A DNA stretch of 64,000 bases from Dermacoccus abyssi. GTDB taxonomy: Bacteria > Actinomycetota > Actinomycetes > Actinomycetales > Dermatophilaceae. The DNA is taken from contig NZ_QWLM01000003.1 in the NCBI RefSeq assembly GCF_003515945.1, positions 62,001 through 126,000 of the forward strand. The letters run 5' to 3'. Numbering within the stretch: the stretch's first letter is position 1; each line of letters opens with the position of its first letter. The translations under genes and the position numbers were made by a program. Positions 45,877 through 55,387 of the stretch are shown here, piece by piece. The notes below the pieces were generated by a model. It saw only the letters and a list, made by a program, of their open reading frames with translations. It ran no database searches and was not told the DNA's origin.

Positions 45877-47183
45877 ACCATCTCCTCCGCGCCGCTGTTG
45901 GCGGCGTGTTCATCCCCGCGCTCGGCGGGATCTTCGTCTCCGACGCGCTCGACCACGAGGGTGGCCAGCTGGTGGCGTCGTCCGGCCATCTTCTCAGCCG
46001 TGAGGCGCAGACCCGCAATCTCACCGGTGGCGCCGGGCAGCGGCATCCGTCCGTCGATCTTCGCGAGCAGACCGCCCACGGTGTCGATGTCGTCCTCTTC
46101 GATCGTGACGCCGAACAGCTCGCCCAGGTCGTCGATCGACATGCGCGCGGGCACGCGGGTGTGGCCGTCCCCGAGATCCTCGACGCCCGGCGTGACGCGG
46201 TCGTACTCGTCATCGATCTCACCGACGATCTCCTCGACGATGTCCTCCATCGTCACGAGGCCCGCGGTGCCGCCGTACTCGTCGACGACGATGGCGAAGT
46301 GGACGCGGTCGCGCTGCATCTCCTTGAGCAGGGCGTCGACCGGCTTCGACTCGGGCACGAACGCCATGTCGCGCATGACCTCGCTGATGCGCATCTTCTC
46401 GGCCTCACCCGTGAGGTGACGACGCACGACGTCCTTGAAGTAGAGCAGGCCGACGATGTCGTCGGTGTTCTCGCCGACGACGGGCACGCGGGAGAAGCCG
46501 GAACGCACGAAGAGGTTCATCGCCTGGCGCAGGCTCTTGTGGCCGTCGATGACGATCATGTCGGTGCGCGGCACCATGACCTCGCGCACGATGGTGTCGC
46601 CCAGTTCGAAGACCGAGTGGATCATGCGCCGTTCGTCGGCCTCGATGAGGTCGGAATCCTCGGCCAGGTCGACGAATTCGCGCAGTTCGGCCTCGGAGTC
46701 GAACGGGCCTTCGCGGTAGCCCTCGCCCGGGGTGACGGCGTTGCCGAGGGCCACGAGCATCCGTGCCAACGGCGAGAGGACCTTGAGCGCAACGAGCAGC
46801 GGACGCGACGCGGCGAGCGCCACGGCGTCGGCGTGCTGGTGGCCGAGCGTGCGCGGCGAGACCCCGACGAGCACGAACGAGACGACCGCCATGACGGCCA
46901 CAGCCGTGATGAGCGCCGGCCAGAAGTCGTCGAAGATGCGCGTGGCCGCGACGGTAACGAGCACGGCCGCCGTCATCTCGGCACCGACGCGCATGAAGGT
47001 GAGCACCATGAGCGCGGTGCTGTGTCGTTCGACGACGGCTCCGAGCGCCGGCGCGGCGGCGTGGCCGTCCTCGGCGAGCGACGCGACGCGCAGGCGCGTC
47101 ATGCGGCTGACGGCGGATTCCACGAGGGCGAACCCGAAGCCCAGCACCACGCTGACGAGCGCGGCGATCAGCACGATCGTCAC
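45873..47183 (-). CDS. CNNM/CorC-family membrane protein (hemolysin family)
   Basis: 436 residues: a DUF21/CNNM membrane part with four hydrophobic segments (about 1-180), a CBS pair (about 205-320, with VMVPRTDMIVIDGHKSLRQA and DIVGLLYFKDVV), and a CorC/HlyC-type transporter-associated domain (about 340-420). Families of this build have been linked to magnesium and cobalt homeostasis; the hemolysin name is historical. It lies in the ybeY-era operon as in other actinobacteria. Confidence 0.88.
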   Translation of the reverse strand: MTIVLIAALVSVVLGFGFALVESAVSRMTRLRVASLAEDGHAAAPALGAVVERHSTALMVLTFMRVGAEMTAAVLVTVAATRIFDDFWPALITAVAVMAVVSFVLVGVSPRTLGHQHADAVALAASRPLLVALKVLSPLARMLVALGNAVTPGEGYREGPFDSEAELREFVDLAEDSDLIEADERRMIHSVFELGDTIVREVMVPRTDMIVIDGHKSLRQAMNLFVRSGFSRVPVVGENTDDIVGLLYFKDVVRRHLTGEAEKMRISEVMRDMAFVPESKPVDALLKEMQRDRVHFAIVVDEYGGTAGLVTMEDIVEEIVGEIDDEYDRVTPGVEDLGDGHTRVPARMSIDDLGELFGVTIEEDDIDTVGGLLAKIDGRMPLPGATGEIAGLRLTAEKMAGRRHQLATLVVERVGDEDPAERGDEHAANSGAEEMV

Positions 47184-47201
47184 GTGCGTTTCACTCCCCG
47201 A

Positions 47202-47708
47202 CTACTCGCGACCGCTCGGCGGCGCGATGCGGATCGTGCCCGCCTCGACGCTGCGGCCACGGCTCGCGAGGTAGGTGAGCAGGATCGTGCGCTGCAGTTC
47301 GAACATCTCGAGGCGCTCCTCGGCCTCGGCGTGGTCGTGGCCGAGCAGGTGCAGCACGCCGTGAACGGTGAGAAGGAGCAACTCCTCCATCGTGTCGTGC
47401 CCTGCCGCGGACGCCTGGGCGGCGGCCACCGTCGGGCACAGAACGATGTCGCCGAGCATGCCCTCGTCACTCAGCGCGCCCTCACGACCGGGTGTCAGCT
47501 CGTCCATGGGGAAGCTCATGACGTCGGTGGGGCCCTCGAGATCCATCCACTGCACGTGGAGGGTCTCCATAGCCGCCTCGTCGATGATGCGGATCGACAG
47601 CTCCACGTTGGGGTGGACGAACATCGCGTCCATCGCGTAGCGGGCGCAGTCGTGAATCTCGTCGAGATCGACGGCGACGTCGGTCTCGTTGGCGAGGTCG
47701 ATCGTCAC
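47202..47708 (-). CDS. ybeY: rRNA maturation endoribonuclease YbeY
   Basis: 168 residues with the zinc motif HGVLHLLGHDH (H3xH5xH) near 115-125 and the family's DVMSFPMDE. It matures 16S rRNA 3' ends and takes part in ribosome quality control. The start is GTG at 47708, overlapping the phoH-like stop (GTGA). Confidence 0.93.
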   Translation of the reverse strand: MTIDLANETDVAVDLDEIHDCARYAMDAMFVHPNVELSIRIIDEAAMETLHVQWMDLEGPTDVMSFPMDELTPGREGALSDEGMLGDIVLCPTVAAAQASAAGHDTMEELLLLTVHGVLHLLGHDHAEAEERLEMFELQRTILLTYLASRGRSVEAGTIRIAPPSGRE

Positions 47709-48769
47709 TCGCGTTCTCCCTGCTCGTCGTTCGCACGTGCCTCGCGGCGCTTCTTGGCCTGCGCCTTACGACGCTCGGCAGCGGCATCGTAGCGACCGTA
47801 GGCGTCGACGATGTCGGACACGAGGCGGTGACGCACGACGTCGCCGCTGCTCAGGTGCGCGAAGTGCACGTCGCCCACACCCGAGAGCACGTCCTCGATG
47901 ACGCGCAGGCCGGACGTCGTGCCACCCGGAAGGTCGACCTGCGTGACGTCACCGGTGACGACGATCTTCGAACCGAAGCCGAGTCGCGTGAGGAACATGC
48001 GCATCTGCTCGCTGCTCGTGTTCTGGGCCTCGTCGAGAATGATGAACGAGTCGTTGAGCGTGCGTCCACGCATGTACGCGAGCGGCGCCACCTCGATGGT
48101 GCCGGCGGCCATGAGCTTGGGGATCGAGTCGGGATCGATCATGTCGTGCAGCGCGTCGTAGAGCGGGCGCAGGTACGGGTCGATCTTGTCGTTGAGTGTG
48201 CCCGGCAGGAAACCGAGTCGCTCGCCCGCCTCGACGGCGGGGCGCGTCAGGATGATGCGGTTGACCTGCTTGCTCTGCAGCGCCGCCACGGCCTTGGCCA
48301 TGGCGAGGTAGGTCTTGCCGGTACCGGCGGGGCCGATGCCGAAGACGATCGTGTTCTTGTCGATCGCGTCGACGTACTCCTTCTGGCCCAGCGTCTTGGG
48401 ACGAATCGTCCGGCCGCGGCTGGAGATGATGTTCGTCGTGAGCACGTCGGCCGGGCGCTGCGCGTTCTTGCTGCGCAGCATGGCGATGGAACGCTCGACG
48501 TTGTCGCGGTTCACCGCGTGCCCCGCGTCGATCATCGTGAGCAACTCACCGACGAGGGTCTCGACGATGGCCGCGTCCTCGGCCGGGCCGTCGATCGTCA
48601 GCTCGTTGCCCCGCGCGAAGACGAAGAGGCGCGGGAAGGCGCGCTCGATCGTGCGAAGGAGCTGGTCGGTGGGCCCTAGCAGCTGAACCATCGACACGTC
48701 CGGCGGGACGACGATACGGGTCTGGCTGGACGTCTCGGGGGTGGCCTGGGTGGCGGGAACGTCTGTCAT
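47705..48769 (-). CDS. PhoH-family ATPase
   Basis: 354 residues: an N-terminal KH-like region (about 20-110), Walker A GPAGTGKTYLA near 145-155, and VTGDVTQVDLP. PhoH-like proteins adjoin ybeY in most bacteria and are thought to help RNA processing. It is coupled to ybeY. Confidence 0.92.
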   Translation of the reverse strand: MTDVPATQATPETSSQTRIVVPPDVSMVQLLGPTDQLLRTIERAFPRLFVFARGNELTIDGPAEDAAIVETLVGELLTMIDAGHAVNRDNVERSIAMLRSKNAQRPADVLTTNIISSRGRTIRPKTLGQKEYVDAIDKNTIVFGIGPAGTGKTYLAMAKAVAALQSKQVNRIILTRPAVEAGERLGFLPGTLNDKIDPYLRPLYDALHDMIDPDSIPKLMAAGTIEVAPLAYMRGRTLNDSFIILDEAQNTSSEQMRMFLTRLGFGSKIVVTGDVTQVDLPGGTTSGLRVIEDVLSGVGDVHFAHLSSGDVVRHRLVSDIVDAYGRYDAAAERRKAQAKKRREARANDEQGERE

Positions 48770-48791
48770 CGTGCCTCCAGTCTAGGGCGCG

Positions 48792-49538
48792 TCAGCTCCA
48801 GCGCGAGCGCGCGAAGAGCGCGGCCAGTGCCGCGGGGCCGGCCGACGACGAGCGCAGCACAGTGCGTCCCATCCGGACGCTCGTGGCGCCCGCAGCGGCG
48901 AACGCGTCGAGTTCGCCGGGCGTGATGCCGCCCTCGGGGCCGACGACGAGCACGACATCGCCCGCGTCGGGCAACGTCACGTCGCTCAGTCCGACCTCGG
49001 CGTCCCCGTGAAGGACGAGTGTGAGGGCCGATTCCTCGACGAGGCGGACAACGGTCTGCTTCGCCGCGAGCTCGTCAACGACGGGCGGCGTGGCCTGACG
49101 CGATTGTTTCGTGGCGGCCTCGGCCTGCGCCACCCATTTACGGTGCGCCTTGGCGGCCCGCTCGACCTTCCACTGCACGATCGAGCGCTCAGCCTGCCAG
49201 GGCACGACGCGGTCGACACCGAGCTCGGTGGCGGCTTCGAGCGCCTGGAGATCGCGGTCGCCCTTGGCGAGTGCCTGGACGAGGGTGAACGTGACGGCCG
49301 GGCGCTCCTCGCGCTCCACCGTCTGCACGAGCGCCGTCAGTTCCGACTTAACTGTGGACGCGACGACGCAGTGAGCCAGGAGCCCTTCGCCGTCGGCGAG
49401 GAGGATCTCCTCCCCCACGGCCATGCGCTTCACGGTGACCGCGTGGCGGCCCTCGTCACCGCCGAGCACGACCGGCTCCTCGGGCCGCATTTGCTCACGC
49501 AGCGTGCCCGGCGCGACGAAGTACAGATGTGCGGTCAC
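48792..49538 (-). CDS. rsmE: 16S rRNA (uracil1498-N3)-methyltransferase
   Basis: 248 residues with the SPOUT knot region VLVVGPEGGITPGELDAFAAAGA (deep trefoil knot, about 195-217) and MGRTVLRSSSAGPAAL. It methylates U1498 of 16S rRNA. GTG start, separated from the dnaJ stop by one base. Confidence 0.92.
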   Translation of the reverse strand: MTAHLYFVAPGTLREQMRPEEPVVLGGDEGRHAVTVKRMAVGEEILLADGEGLLAHCVVASTVKSELTALVQTVEREERPAVTFTLVQALAKGDRDLQALEAATELGVDRVVPWQAERSIVQWKVERAAKAHRKWVAQAEAATKQSRQATPPVVDELAAKQTVVRLVEESALTLVLHGDAEVGLSDVTLPDAGDVVLVVGPEGGITPGELDAFAAAGATSVRMGRTVLRSSSAGPAALAALFARSRWS

Positions 49539-49539
49539 G

Positions 49540-50673
49540 TCAGCCCTTCCAGGCCTGACGCAGCTTGCCGAGCAGGCCCTGGTTGACGGACTGGAACTTG
49601 GGAGCAGGCGTTTCCTCGCCGCGCGACGCCGCGAACTGACGCAGCAGGTCGGCCTGCTCGCTCGTCAGCTTGCTCGGCGTGCGCACGTTGGCATGCACGA
49701 GCAGGTCGCCGCGGCTCTCGGTGCGCAGGCGCGTGACGCCGAGGCCCTTGAGCGTGACGACGTCGCCCGGCTGGGTACCGGCCTGGATGTCGATGTCGCG
49801 CGGGCCGTCGAGCGTCTCGAGCGGAAGGGACGCGCCGAGTGCGGCGGCCGACATCGGCAGTTCGAGCGAGCAGTGCAGGTCGTCACCCTGACGCTGGAAC
49901 ATGGGGTGCTTCGCGACGCGCACCTCGACGTAAAGGTCGCCGGCGGGGCCGCCGCCGTGGCCGACCTCGCCCTCGCCGCGCAGCTGGATGCGCGTGCCGG
50001 TGTCGACGCCCGCGGGCACCTTGATGCTGATGGTGCGGGTGTCGCGCTTGCGGCCGTTGCCGTCACACTCGAAGCAGGGGCTGTCAATGATGTCGCCGTA
50101 GCCGTCACACGCCGTGCACGGACGCGAGGTGAGCACCTGGCCGAGGAAGCTGCGCTGCACCTGCTGGGTCTGACCGGCACCACCACACACGTCACACGTG
50201 TGCTTACCGGTGCCGGGGCGCGAGCCGTCGCCGTGGCACGTCGTGCAGACGACGGCGGTGTCGAACGTCAGGTCGACCTCGCCGCCGAAGACGGCGTCGG
50301 ACAGCTCGATGTCGAGCGGCAGCAGGGCATCCTGGCCGTGTTGCACGCGGCTGCGCGGGCCACCCGAGGCGCCCGCTGCGCCACCGGTGAAGAACGCGTC
50401 CATGATGTCGCTGAAGCTGAAACCGGCGCCGCCGAAGCCGGCACCCGCACCGCCGCCGGGCGCGTACGGGTCGACTCCCTGGTCGTAGGAGGCCTTCTTC
50501 TCGGGGTCGCCGAGCACCGCGTAGGCCTGACCGACGCGCTTGAACTGATCCGCCGCCTCGTCGGACGGGTTGACGTCCGGGTGGAGCTTGCGCGCCATCT
50601 TGCGGTAGGCGCGCTTGATCTCCTCGCTCGAGGCATCGCGGGAGAGGCCGAGTTCGGCGTAGTAGTCGTTCAC
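49540..50673 (-). CDS. dnaJ: Chaperone DnaJ
   Basis: 377 residues: J domain with HPD at 31-33, Gly-rich region (about 75-100) and the four zinc repeats CTTCHGDG, CDVCGGAG, CTACDGYG, CFECDGNG (about 150-210), then the client-binding beta domains. The hrcA-linked DnaJ of actinobacteria. It stimulates DnaK and binds unfolded proteins. It begins 45 bp after the hrcA stop. Confidence 0.95.
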   Translation of the reverse strand: MNDYYAELGLSRDASSEEIKRAYRKMARKLHPDVNPSDEAADQFKRVGQAYAVLGDPEKKASYDQGVDPYAPGGGAGAGFGGAGFSFSDIMDAFFTGGAAGASGGPRSRVQHGQDALLPLDIELSDAVFGGEVDLTFDTAVVCTTCHGDGSRPGTGKHTCDVCGGAGQTQQVQRSFLGQVLTSRPCTACDGYGDIIDSPCFECDGNGRKRDTRTISIKVPAGVDTGTRIQLRGEGEVGHGGGPAGDLYVEVRVAKHPMFQRQGDDLHCSLELPMSAAALGASLPLETLDGPRDIDIQAGTQPGDVVTLKGLGVTRLRTESRGDLLVHANVRTPSKLTSEQADLLRQFAASRGEETPAPKFQSVNQGLLGKLRQAWKG

Positions 50674-50718
50674 GAACGTCCTTGTCGTCAGCGGGTGGAA
50701 AGGGATGTGTGCGGGGCG

Positions 50719-51744
50719 TCAGCTCTCGATGAGCTGTGAGACGTAGCGGGCCACGGCCCGTACGTTCGCCATCGTCTGGGGGTAGTCCATGCGGGTGGGG
50801 CCGAGCACGCCGAGGGCCGCCACGGCATCGGGGCCGTAGGAGGTGGTGACGAGCGACGTCGAGTGCAGGCCCTCGTGGGGATTCTCCGCGCCGATGCGGA
50901 CCGTCACCTGGTCGTGGGCTTCGGCATCCTCGGCGAGGTTGCTCATGAGGCGCAGGATGACGACGTGCTCCTCGAGTGCGTCGAGCACCGGCTGCACGTG
51001 CAGCCCGTCCGTTCCGGCGCGCGCGAGGTTGGCCGTACCGGCGAGCACGACACGCTCCTCACGTTCCTCCCCGAACACGGCGGTGATCGTCTCGACGACG
51101 GCGTCGACGTCAGCGCGCCGCTCGGGCTCGAACGCTTCGCGCAGCAACGACAGGCCGCGGGCCGCCTCCGCGAGAAGAAGGCCGTCGGTCTCGGCGTTGA
51201 GTCGCTCGCGCAGCCGTGCGACGAAGTCGTCACTCTCGGCCACGGGGTGGGCGAACTCGACGTTGCGCTGTTCAATGCGGCCCGAGTCGAGGATGACGAC
51301 GAGCATGGCGCGGGTCGGCGTCATCGCGAGGCACTCGATGTGACGCACCCGCGAGCGCCGCAGCGACGGGTACTGCATGACGGCGGCCTGCTGGGTGAGC
51401 GAAGCGAGCAGACGCGCGGTGCGCTCGACGATGTCGTCGAGGTCGATGCTCTCCGCGAGGAAGGCCTGGATGGCGCGGCGCTGGCTCGGCGTGAGCGGAC
51501 GCACCTGAGAGAGGCGGTCGACGAAGACGCGGTAGCCGGCATCGGTCGGAACACGCCCGGCGGAGGTGTGCGGCGCGGCGATGAGGCCCTCGTCCTCGAG
51601 AGCCGCCATGTCGTTGCGGATCGTGGCCGCCGAGACACCGAGCTGGTGACGTTCGAGGAGGGCCTTGGAGCCGACCGGCTCGGACGTGGAGACATAGTCC
51701 TGCACGATCGCGCGCAACACTTCGAGACGGCGCTCGTTGCTCAT
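50719..51744 (-). CDS. hrcA: Heat-inducible transcriptional repressor HrcA
   Basis: 341 residues. The winged helix (about 1-80) shows SERR-type opening [15 protein letters not shown] and [17 protein letters not shown]. The GAF-like ligand part follows, ending [15 protein letters not shown]. It represses heat-shock genes through CIRCE; one is present 32 bp upstream of its start. ATG 51744 is chosen as the start with aggag ahead of it; the longer in-frame extension runs into the CIRCE element. Confidence 0.94.
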   Translation of the reverse strand: MSNERRLEVLRAIVQDYVSTSEPVGSKALLERHQLGVSAATIRNDMAALEDEGLIAAPHTSAGRVPTDAGYRVFVDRLSQVRPLTPSQRRAIQAFLAESIDLDDIVERTARLLASLTQQAAVMQYPSLRRSRVRHIECLAMTPTRAMLVVILDSGRIEQRNVEFAHPVAESDDFVARLRERLNAETDGLLLAEAARGLSLLREAFEPERRADVDAVVETITAVFGEEREERVVLAGTANLARAGTDGLHVQPVLDALEEHVVILRLMSNLAEDAEAHDQVTVRIGAENPHEGLHSTSLVTTSYGPDAVAALGVLGPTRMDYPQTMANVRAVARYVSQLIES

Positions 51745-51775
51745 GCCTTCACACCTCCTTTGACCTTCCCCAAGG

Positions 51776-51802
51776 TTGGCACTCACGGGTATCGAGTGCC
51801 AA
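51776..51802. promoter_or_regulatory. CIRCE operator of hrcA-dnaJ
   Basis: ttggcactc-N9-gagtgccaa, perfectly symmetric, differing from the consensus TTAGCACTC-N9-GAGTGCTAA at one position per arm. It sits upstream of hrcA and so serves autorepression of hrcA and dnaJ. Confidence 0.93.
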
Positions 51803-51929
51803 ATCTTTCCGGGCGTGTTCGCTCAGGGCGTCGCGTCCGCGGCGGGCCGGAATGTCGGGTTTTCCCCACCGTCAAGAAGCCTGCAGGCAGGATGGTTGTG
51901 CCCCCGTGCCTCTCCACAGCGTCGAAGAG

Positions 51930-52316
51930 ATGAGCACTCCAGACGTCACAGCCCCTGTCCCCACGAATGCCGCCGGCTCGGCGATGGACCGCGAGTTCCG
52001 CTGGTCCCCACGCCAGGCACTGCGCGACAGCGCCTACCTGTTCGCAGGCTGGTGGATCCACCTGCTGGGCTTCGTCGCGTTCGCCGTCCTCATGTCCGGC
52101 GGGCTGAGCATGCTGTTCGTGCTCGTCGGCATTCCGCTCGTCCTCGGCGGCCTCGGAGTCGCTCACGTCATGACGGACGCCGAACGCTCCATGCAGCGCC
52201 ATCTTCTGGACCGTGCCCTCCCCGATGCCCCGACGGCGGCGGAGACCGGATGGTCGATCAAGCGCGTGTGGGAGGCCCTCAAGGACCCGCGGCGGAATCG
52301 GTTCTCGACACCCTGA
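51930..52316 (+). pseudogene. Truncated sensor domain of a two-component histidine kinase
   Basis: 128 codons. Residues 20-75 hold a sensor-like membrane domain (two hydrophobic stretches, GWWIHLLGFVAFAVLMSGG and VLVGIPLVLGGLGVAHV), similar to the N-terminal domain of some actinobacterial histidine kinases. The reading frame then ends at the stop 52314-52316, after WEALKDPRR, exactly at the join with the LuxR-type remnant. The rest of the sensor and the whole kinase are missing. A short membrane protein could still be made. Confidence 0.72.
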
Positions 52317-52510
52317 CGCCGCGGGAGCACGAGGTGTTTTCACACATCGCCGAGGGACTGACGAACCGAGGCATCGCGAAGCGCCTCGTCGTCACGGAGG
52401 GCGCCGTGGAGAAGCACGTGCAACGCATCTTCAGCAAGCTCGATCTGCACACCGACGGCGACGAGCACCGTCGAGTGGCGGTGGTGCTCACCTTCCTCCG
52501 CTCGTCCTGA
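52289..52510 (+). pseudogene. C-terminal HTH remnant of a LuxR/NarL response regulator
   Basis: 73 codons with no start of their own, frame-shifted from the sensor remnant. AAESVLDTLTPREHEVFSHI, then the GLTNRGIAKRLVV and EGAVEKHVQRIFSKLDL helices are a complete LuxR-type HTH. The receiver domain normally in front is absent. The stop is at 52508-52510. Together with the sensor remnant it implies an internal deletion that removed the kinase and the receiver. Confidence 0.78.
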
Positions 52511-52587
52511 CCGTGGGTGTCGCCGCTTCTGCGTCGGTCCAGCGCGCCTCCGCCCGTGCCGCGTCGGGCTTGCCTACCCTGACTGCC

Positions 52588-53469
52588 ATGAACGACCGCT
52601 ACGGCTCCGACGTCCTCTACGGTGACTGGCGCGCGCCCAAGCGCGGCCGATCCCGTGAGGTTCCGGCCGAGCGGGATGTCGTCGTCGAGGACGCCCAGAG
52701 CGGTTACGTGGGTGCCGTCGTTCGCGTCGAGAAGTCGGGTGGAACCCACGTCGTCTTCCTCGAGGATCGCTTCGGCAAGACCCGCGGCTTCGCCCTCGGG
52801 GGTGGCTTCCTCATCGACGGTGAACCCGTCATCCTCACTCCCCCGCGTCCCGCAGACGCTGCCGCACTCGCCGAGCGCAAGGTGCAGGCCGGACGCACGG
52901 CGTCGGGTTCGGTCGCCGTCCCGAACGCCAAGGCGCGCGTGGCCCTCGGTTCGCGCATCTTCGTCGAGGGTCGCCACGACGCCGAACTTGTCGAGAAGGT
53001 CTGGGGTGACGACCTGCGCATCGAGGGCGTCGTCGTCGAGTACCTCGAGGGCGTCGACGACCTCGCCGCCGTCATCCGCGACTTCCGCCCTGAGAAGGGG
53101 CGCCGTCTCGGCATACTCGTCGACCACCTCGTGCCCGGCACGAAGGAGGCCCGCATCGTCGCCGAGGCCCAGGCTCTTCCGCAGGCCCGCGATCACGTGC
53201 TCATCGTCGGTCACCCCTACGTCGACGTGTGGCAGTCGGTGCGCCCCGAGCGCCTCGGGTGGTCGAAGTGGCCGACGATCCCCAAGGGTCAGTCGTGGAA
53301 GCACGGCATCCTCGCCGAGCTGGGGTGGCCGCACCAGAGCCAGGCCGACGTCGCGCGCGGCTGGAAGCAGATCCTCGGCACAGTGCGCACCTACGCCGAC
53401 CTGCAGCCGGAACTGCTCGGACGTGTCGAGGAACTCATCGACTTCGTCACCGACCCCGAGCAGCAGTGA
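52588..53469 (+). CDS. DUF3097 domain protein
   Basis: 293 residues. It opens YGSDVLYGDWR, typical of the family, followed by VVRVEKSGGTHVVFLEDRFGK and later IFVEGRHDAELVEKVWGDDLR, which looks like a Toprim-type motif, and LGILVDHLVPGTKEA. Actinobacteria-specific; function unknown, though a nucleic-acid-linked role has been suggested by such motifs. Start ATG 52588. Confidence 0.87.
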   Translation: MNDRYGSDVLYGDWRAPKRGRSREVPAERDVVVEDAQSGYVGAVVRVEKSGGTHVVFLEDRFGKTRGFALGGGFLIDGEPVILTPPRPADAAALAERKVQAGRTASGSVAVPNAKARVALGSRIFVEGRHDAELVEKVWGDDLRIEGVVVEYLEGVDDLAAVIRDFRPEKGRRLGILVDHLVPGTKEARIVAEAQALPQARDHVLIVGHPYVDVWQSVRPERLGWSKWPTIPKGQSWKHGILAELGWPHQSQADVARGWKQILGTVRTYADLQPELLGRVEELIDFVTDPEQQ

Positions 53470-53590
53470 CGCCCTAAGCCCCAGCCTCAGGGACGAACCA
53501 GGGTCACCCAGGATGGTGCCGACGGAATGAGGAGGGCATCTTTGAGGTTGGAACGATGTTCACCTACGCAGCCGAGGTCGTGAGGACACC

Positions 53591-54049
53591 ATGAGCCAGC
53601 AGCCCTACCCCACCCCCGACCCCCAGTGGAGCCACAACGGCGACGCCTACCCCAACGGTCGGCCCACCGAGGCGGGCGTCACGCCCCGCCAGTTGAGCTC
53701 CGACGAGACGGGCGCCGCTGTCGTCGCCCACCTTTCTGCACTCGTCGCGGCCGTCGTGTCGGCCGGTTCGCTCAGCCTGCTCGGCCCGCTCATCGTGTGG
53801 TTCATCTACAAGGACAAGTCACCCGCCGTACGTGAAGCCGCCGCCGGGGCGTTCAACTTCAACCTCTCCTGGTGGTTGCTCTACTGGGTCGGCTGGCTGT
53901 TCGCCATCACGTTCATCGGCATCGTCGTCGCGATCCCGCTGTGGTTCGTCATCACGGTGGTTGCCCTGTGGTGCCACATCCGTGGCGCGCTCAACGCGAG
54001 CAGCGGCCGCCCCTACCGCTACCCGTTCCAGCTGCGCGTGCTCAGCTGA
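53591..54049 (+). CDS. DUF4870 membrane protein
   Basis: 152 residues: a Pro/Gln-rich N-terminal tail (about 1-35), then hydrophobic segments of the DUF4870 (Tic20-like) fold, with LLGPLIVWFIYKDKSPAVRE and AAGAFNFNLSWW, and the C-terminal VALWCHIRGALNASSG. Function unknown. A 19-bp terminator follows. Confidence 0.85.
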   Translation: MSQQPYPTPDPQWSHNGDAYPNGRPTEAGVTPRQLSSDETGAAVVAHLSALVAAVVSAGSLSLLGPLIVWFIYKDKSPAVREAAAGAFNFNLSWWLLYWVGWLFAITFIGIVVAIPLWFVITVVALWCHIRGALNASSGRPYRYPFQLRVLS

Positions 54050-54060
54050 CTCGGGCCGAC

Positions 54061-54115
54061 AACGCGAAGGGCCGGAACGTCACATCTCTGGGGTGGCGTT
54101 CCGGCCCTTCGCGTT
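54061..54115. terminator. Terminator between the DUF4870 gene and hemW
   Basis: A perfect 19-bp stem, aacgcgaagggccggaacg / cgttccggcccttcgcgtt, with a 17-nt loop, between convergent genes. Confidence 0.85.
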
Positions 54116-54121
54116 CGGCGG

Positions 54122-55363
54122 TCAGTAGTCGAGCAGGCGCCGGACGACGGTGTCGGTGAGCAGCCGCCCGCGCAATGTGAGCACGGCCCGACGGTCGCGG
54201 ACGGCAGACGTTCCCTCGAGCAGACCGTCCGCGACAAGTCCCGCCACCGCGCGGCGCCCTGCGTCGTCGAGCAGGTCGAGCGGCAACCCCTCGGCGAGAC
54301 GCACGCGCAGGAGCACCTTCTCCTCGTACCGCTGACGCTCGTCGAGGATCTCGCGCGCGAGCGCAGGTGAGGTTCCTTCACCGACCCGCTGAGCGTAGGC
54401 GCGCGGGTGTTTGACGTTCCACCAGCGCACCCCGCCGACGTGGCTGTGGGCTCCGGGGCCCGCGCCCCACCACGGTTCGTCACGCCAGTAGGCCAGGTTG
54501 TGACGACACTGGAAGCGCGGTTCCTTCGCCCAGTTCGACACCTCGTACCAGCGGTACCCCGCGGCCTGGAGGAGTTCGTCGGCCAGTTCGTACTTGTCCG
54601 CTTCGTCGTCGTCATCGGGAAGCGGCAGTTCGCCGCGGTGCACCTGGGCGCCCATCTTCGTACCCTCCTCGACGACGAGCGCGTAGGCGCTGATGTGGTC
54701 GGGATCGAGCGCGATCGCCGCCTCCAACGAGGCCCGCCAGTCGTCGAGCGACTCCCCCGGCGCACCGTAGATGAGGTCGAGACTCACCTGCAGGCCGGCA
54801 GCCTTGGCGGCGCGGACGGCGCGCTCGACGTTGGCCGGATCGTGGGTGCGCTCCAGCGTCGCCAGGACGTGCGGCACCGACGACTGCATCCCGACGGAGA
54901 CGCGCGTGAAGCCGCCCTCGGCGAGCACGCGCAGGTACGTTTCGTCGACCGAGTCCGGGTTGGCCTCGGTCGTCACCTCGGCGTCGTCGACGAGGCCGAA
55001 CCGCTCGCGCGCCGCGTCGAGCATCCGCACGAGGTCGGTCGCTGCGAGCATCGTCGGCGTTCCTCCACCGACGAAGATGGTCTGCACTGTCGGCACGCCG
55101 CCGGGCGCCTTTCCCATCTCGCGCGCTGCGAGGTCGAGTTCACGTTCGACAGCGCCCGCGTACGTGTCGAGGCTCGCGCCGGGGACGCCGAGTTCGGTGA
55201 GCGTGTAGGTGTTGAAGTCGCAGTACCCACAGCGCGTCACGCAGAACGGCACGTGCAGGTACATCGCGAAGGCGCTGCCCGGCACGCTCGCGAGGGCGTC
55301 GGCTGGCAGCGCTCCGTCGTTCGGTGCGGGCTCTCCGTCGGGCATCTGCGGCATGGGTGGCAT
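54122..55363 (-). CDS. hemW: HemW-type radical SAM protein
   Basis: 413 residues. The iron-sulfur motif is CVTRCGYCDF (Cys41, 45, 48) and the SAM region GGTPTML. Later marks: SVGMQSSVPHVLATLERTHD, LIYGAPGESLDDW and the C-terminal HemN-C winged domain. HemW is a haem chaperone-like member, often mis-named coproporphyrinogen oxidase. In actinobacteria it sits between lepA and hrcA, as here with extra genes between. ATG 55363 follows gggag. Confidence 0.9.
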   Translation of the reverse strand: MPPMPQMPDGEPAPNDGALPADALASVPGSAFAMYLHVPFCVTRCGYCDFNTYTLTELGVPGASLDTYAGAVERELDLAAREMGKAPGGVPTVQTIFVGGGTPTMLAATDLVRMLDAARERFGLVDDAEVTTEANPDSVDETYLRVLAEGGFTRVSVGMQSSVPHVLATLERTHDPANVERAVRAAKAAGLQVSLDLIYGAPGESLDDWRASLEAAIALDPDHISAYALVVEEGTKMGAQVHRGELPLPDDDDEADKYELADELLQAAGYRWYEVSNWAKEPRFQCRHNLAYWRDEPWWGAGPGAHSHVGGVRWWNVKHPRAYAQRVGEGTSPALAREILDERQRYEEKVLLRVRLAEGLPLDLLDDAGRRAVAGLVADGLLEGTSAVRDRRAVLTLRGRLLTDTVVRRLLDY

Positions 55364-55387
55364 TCTCCCACCGCCTGCGGAGCGTCT

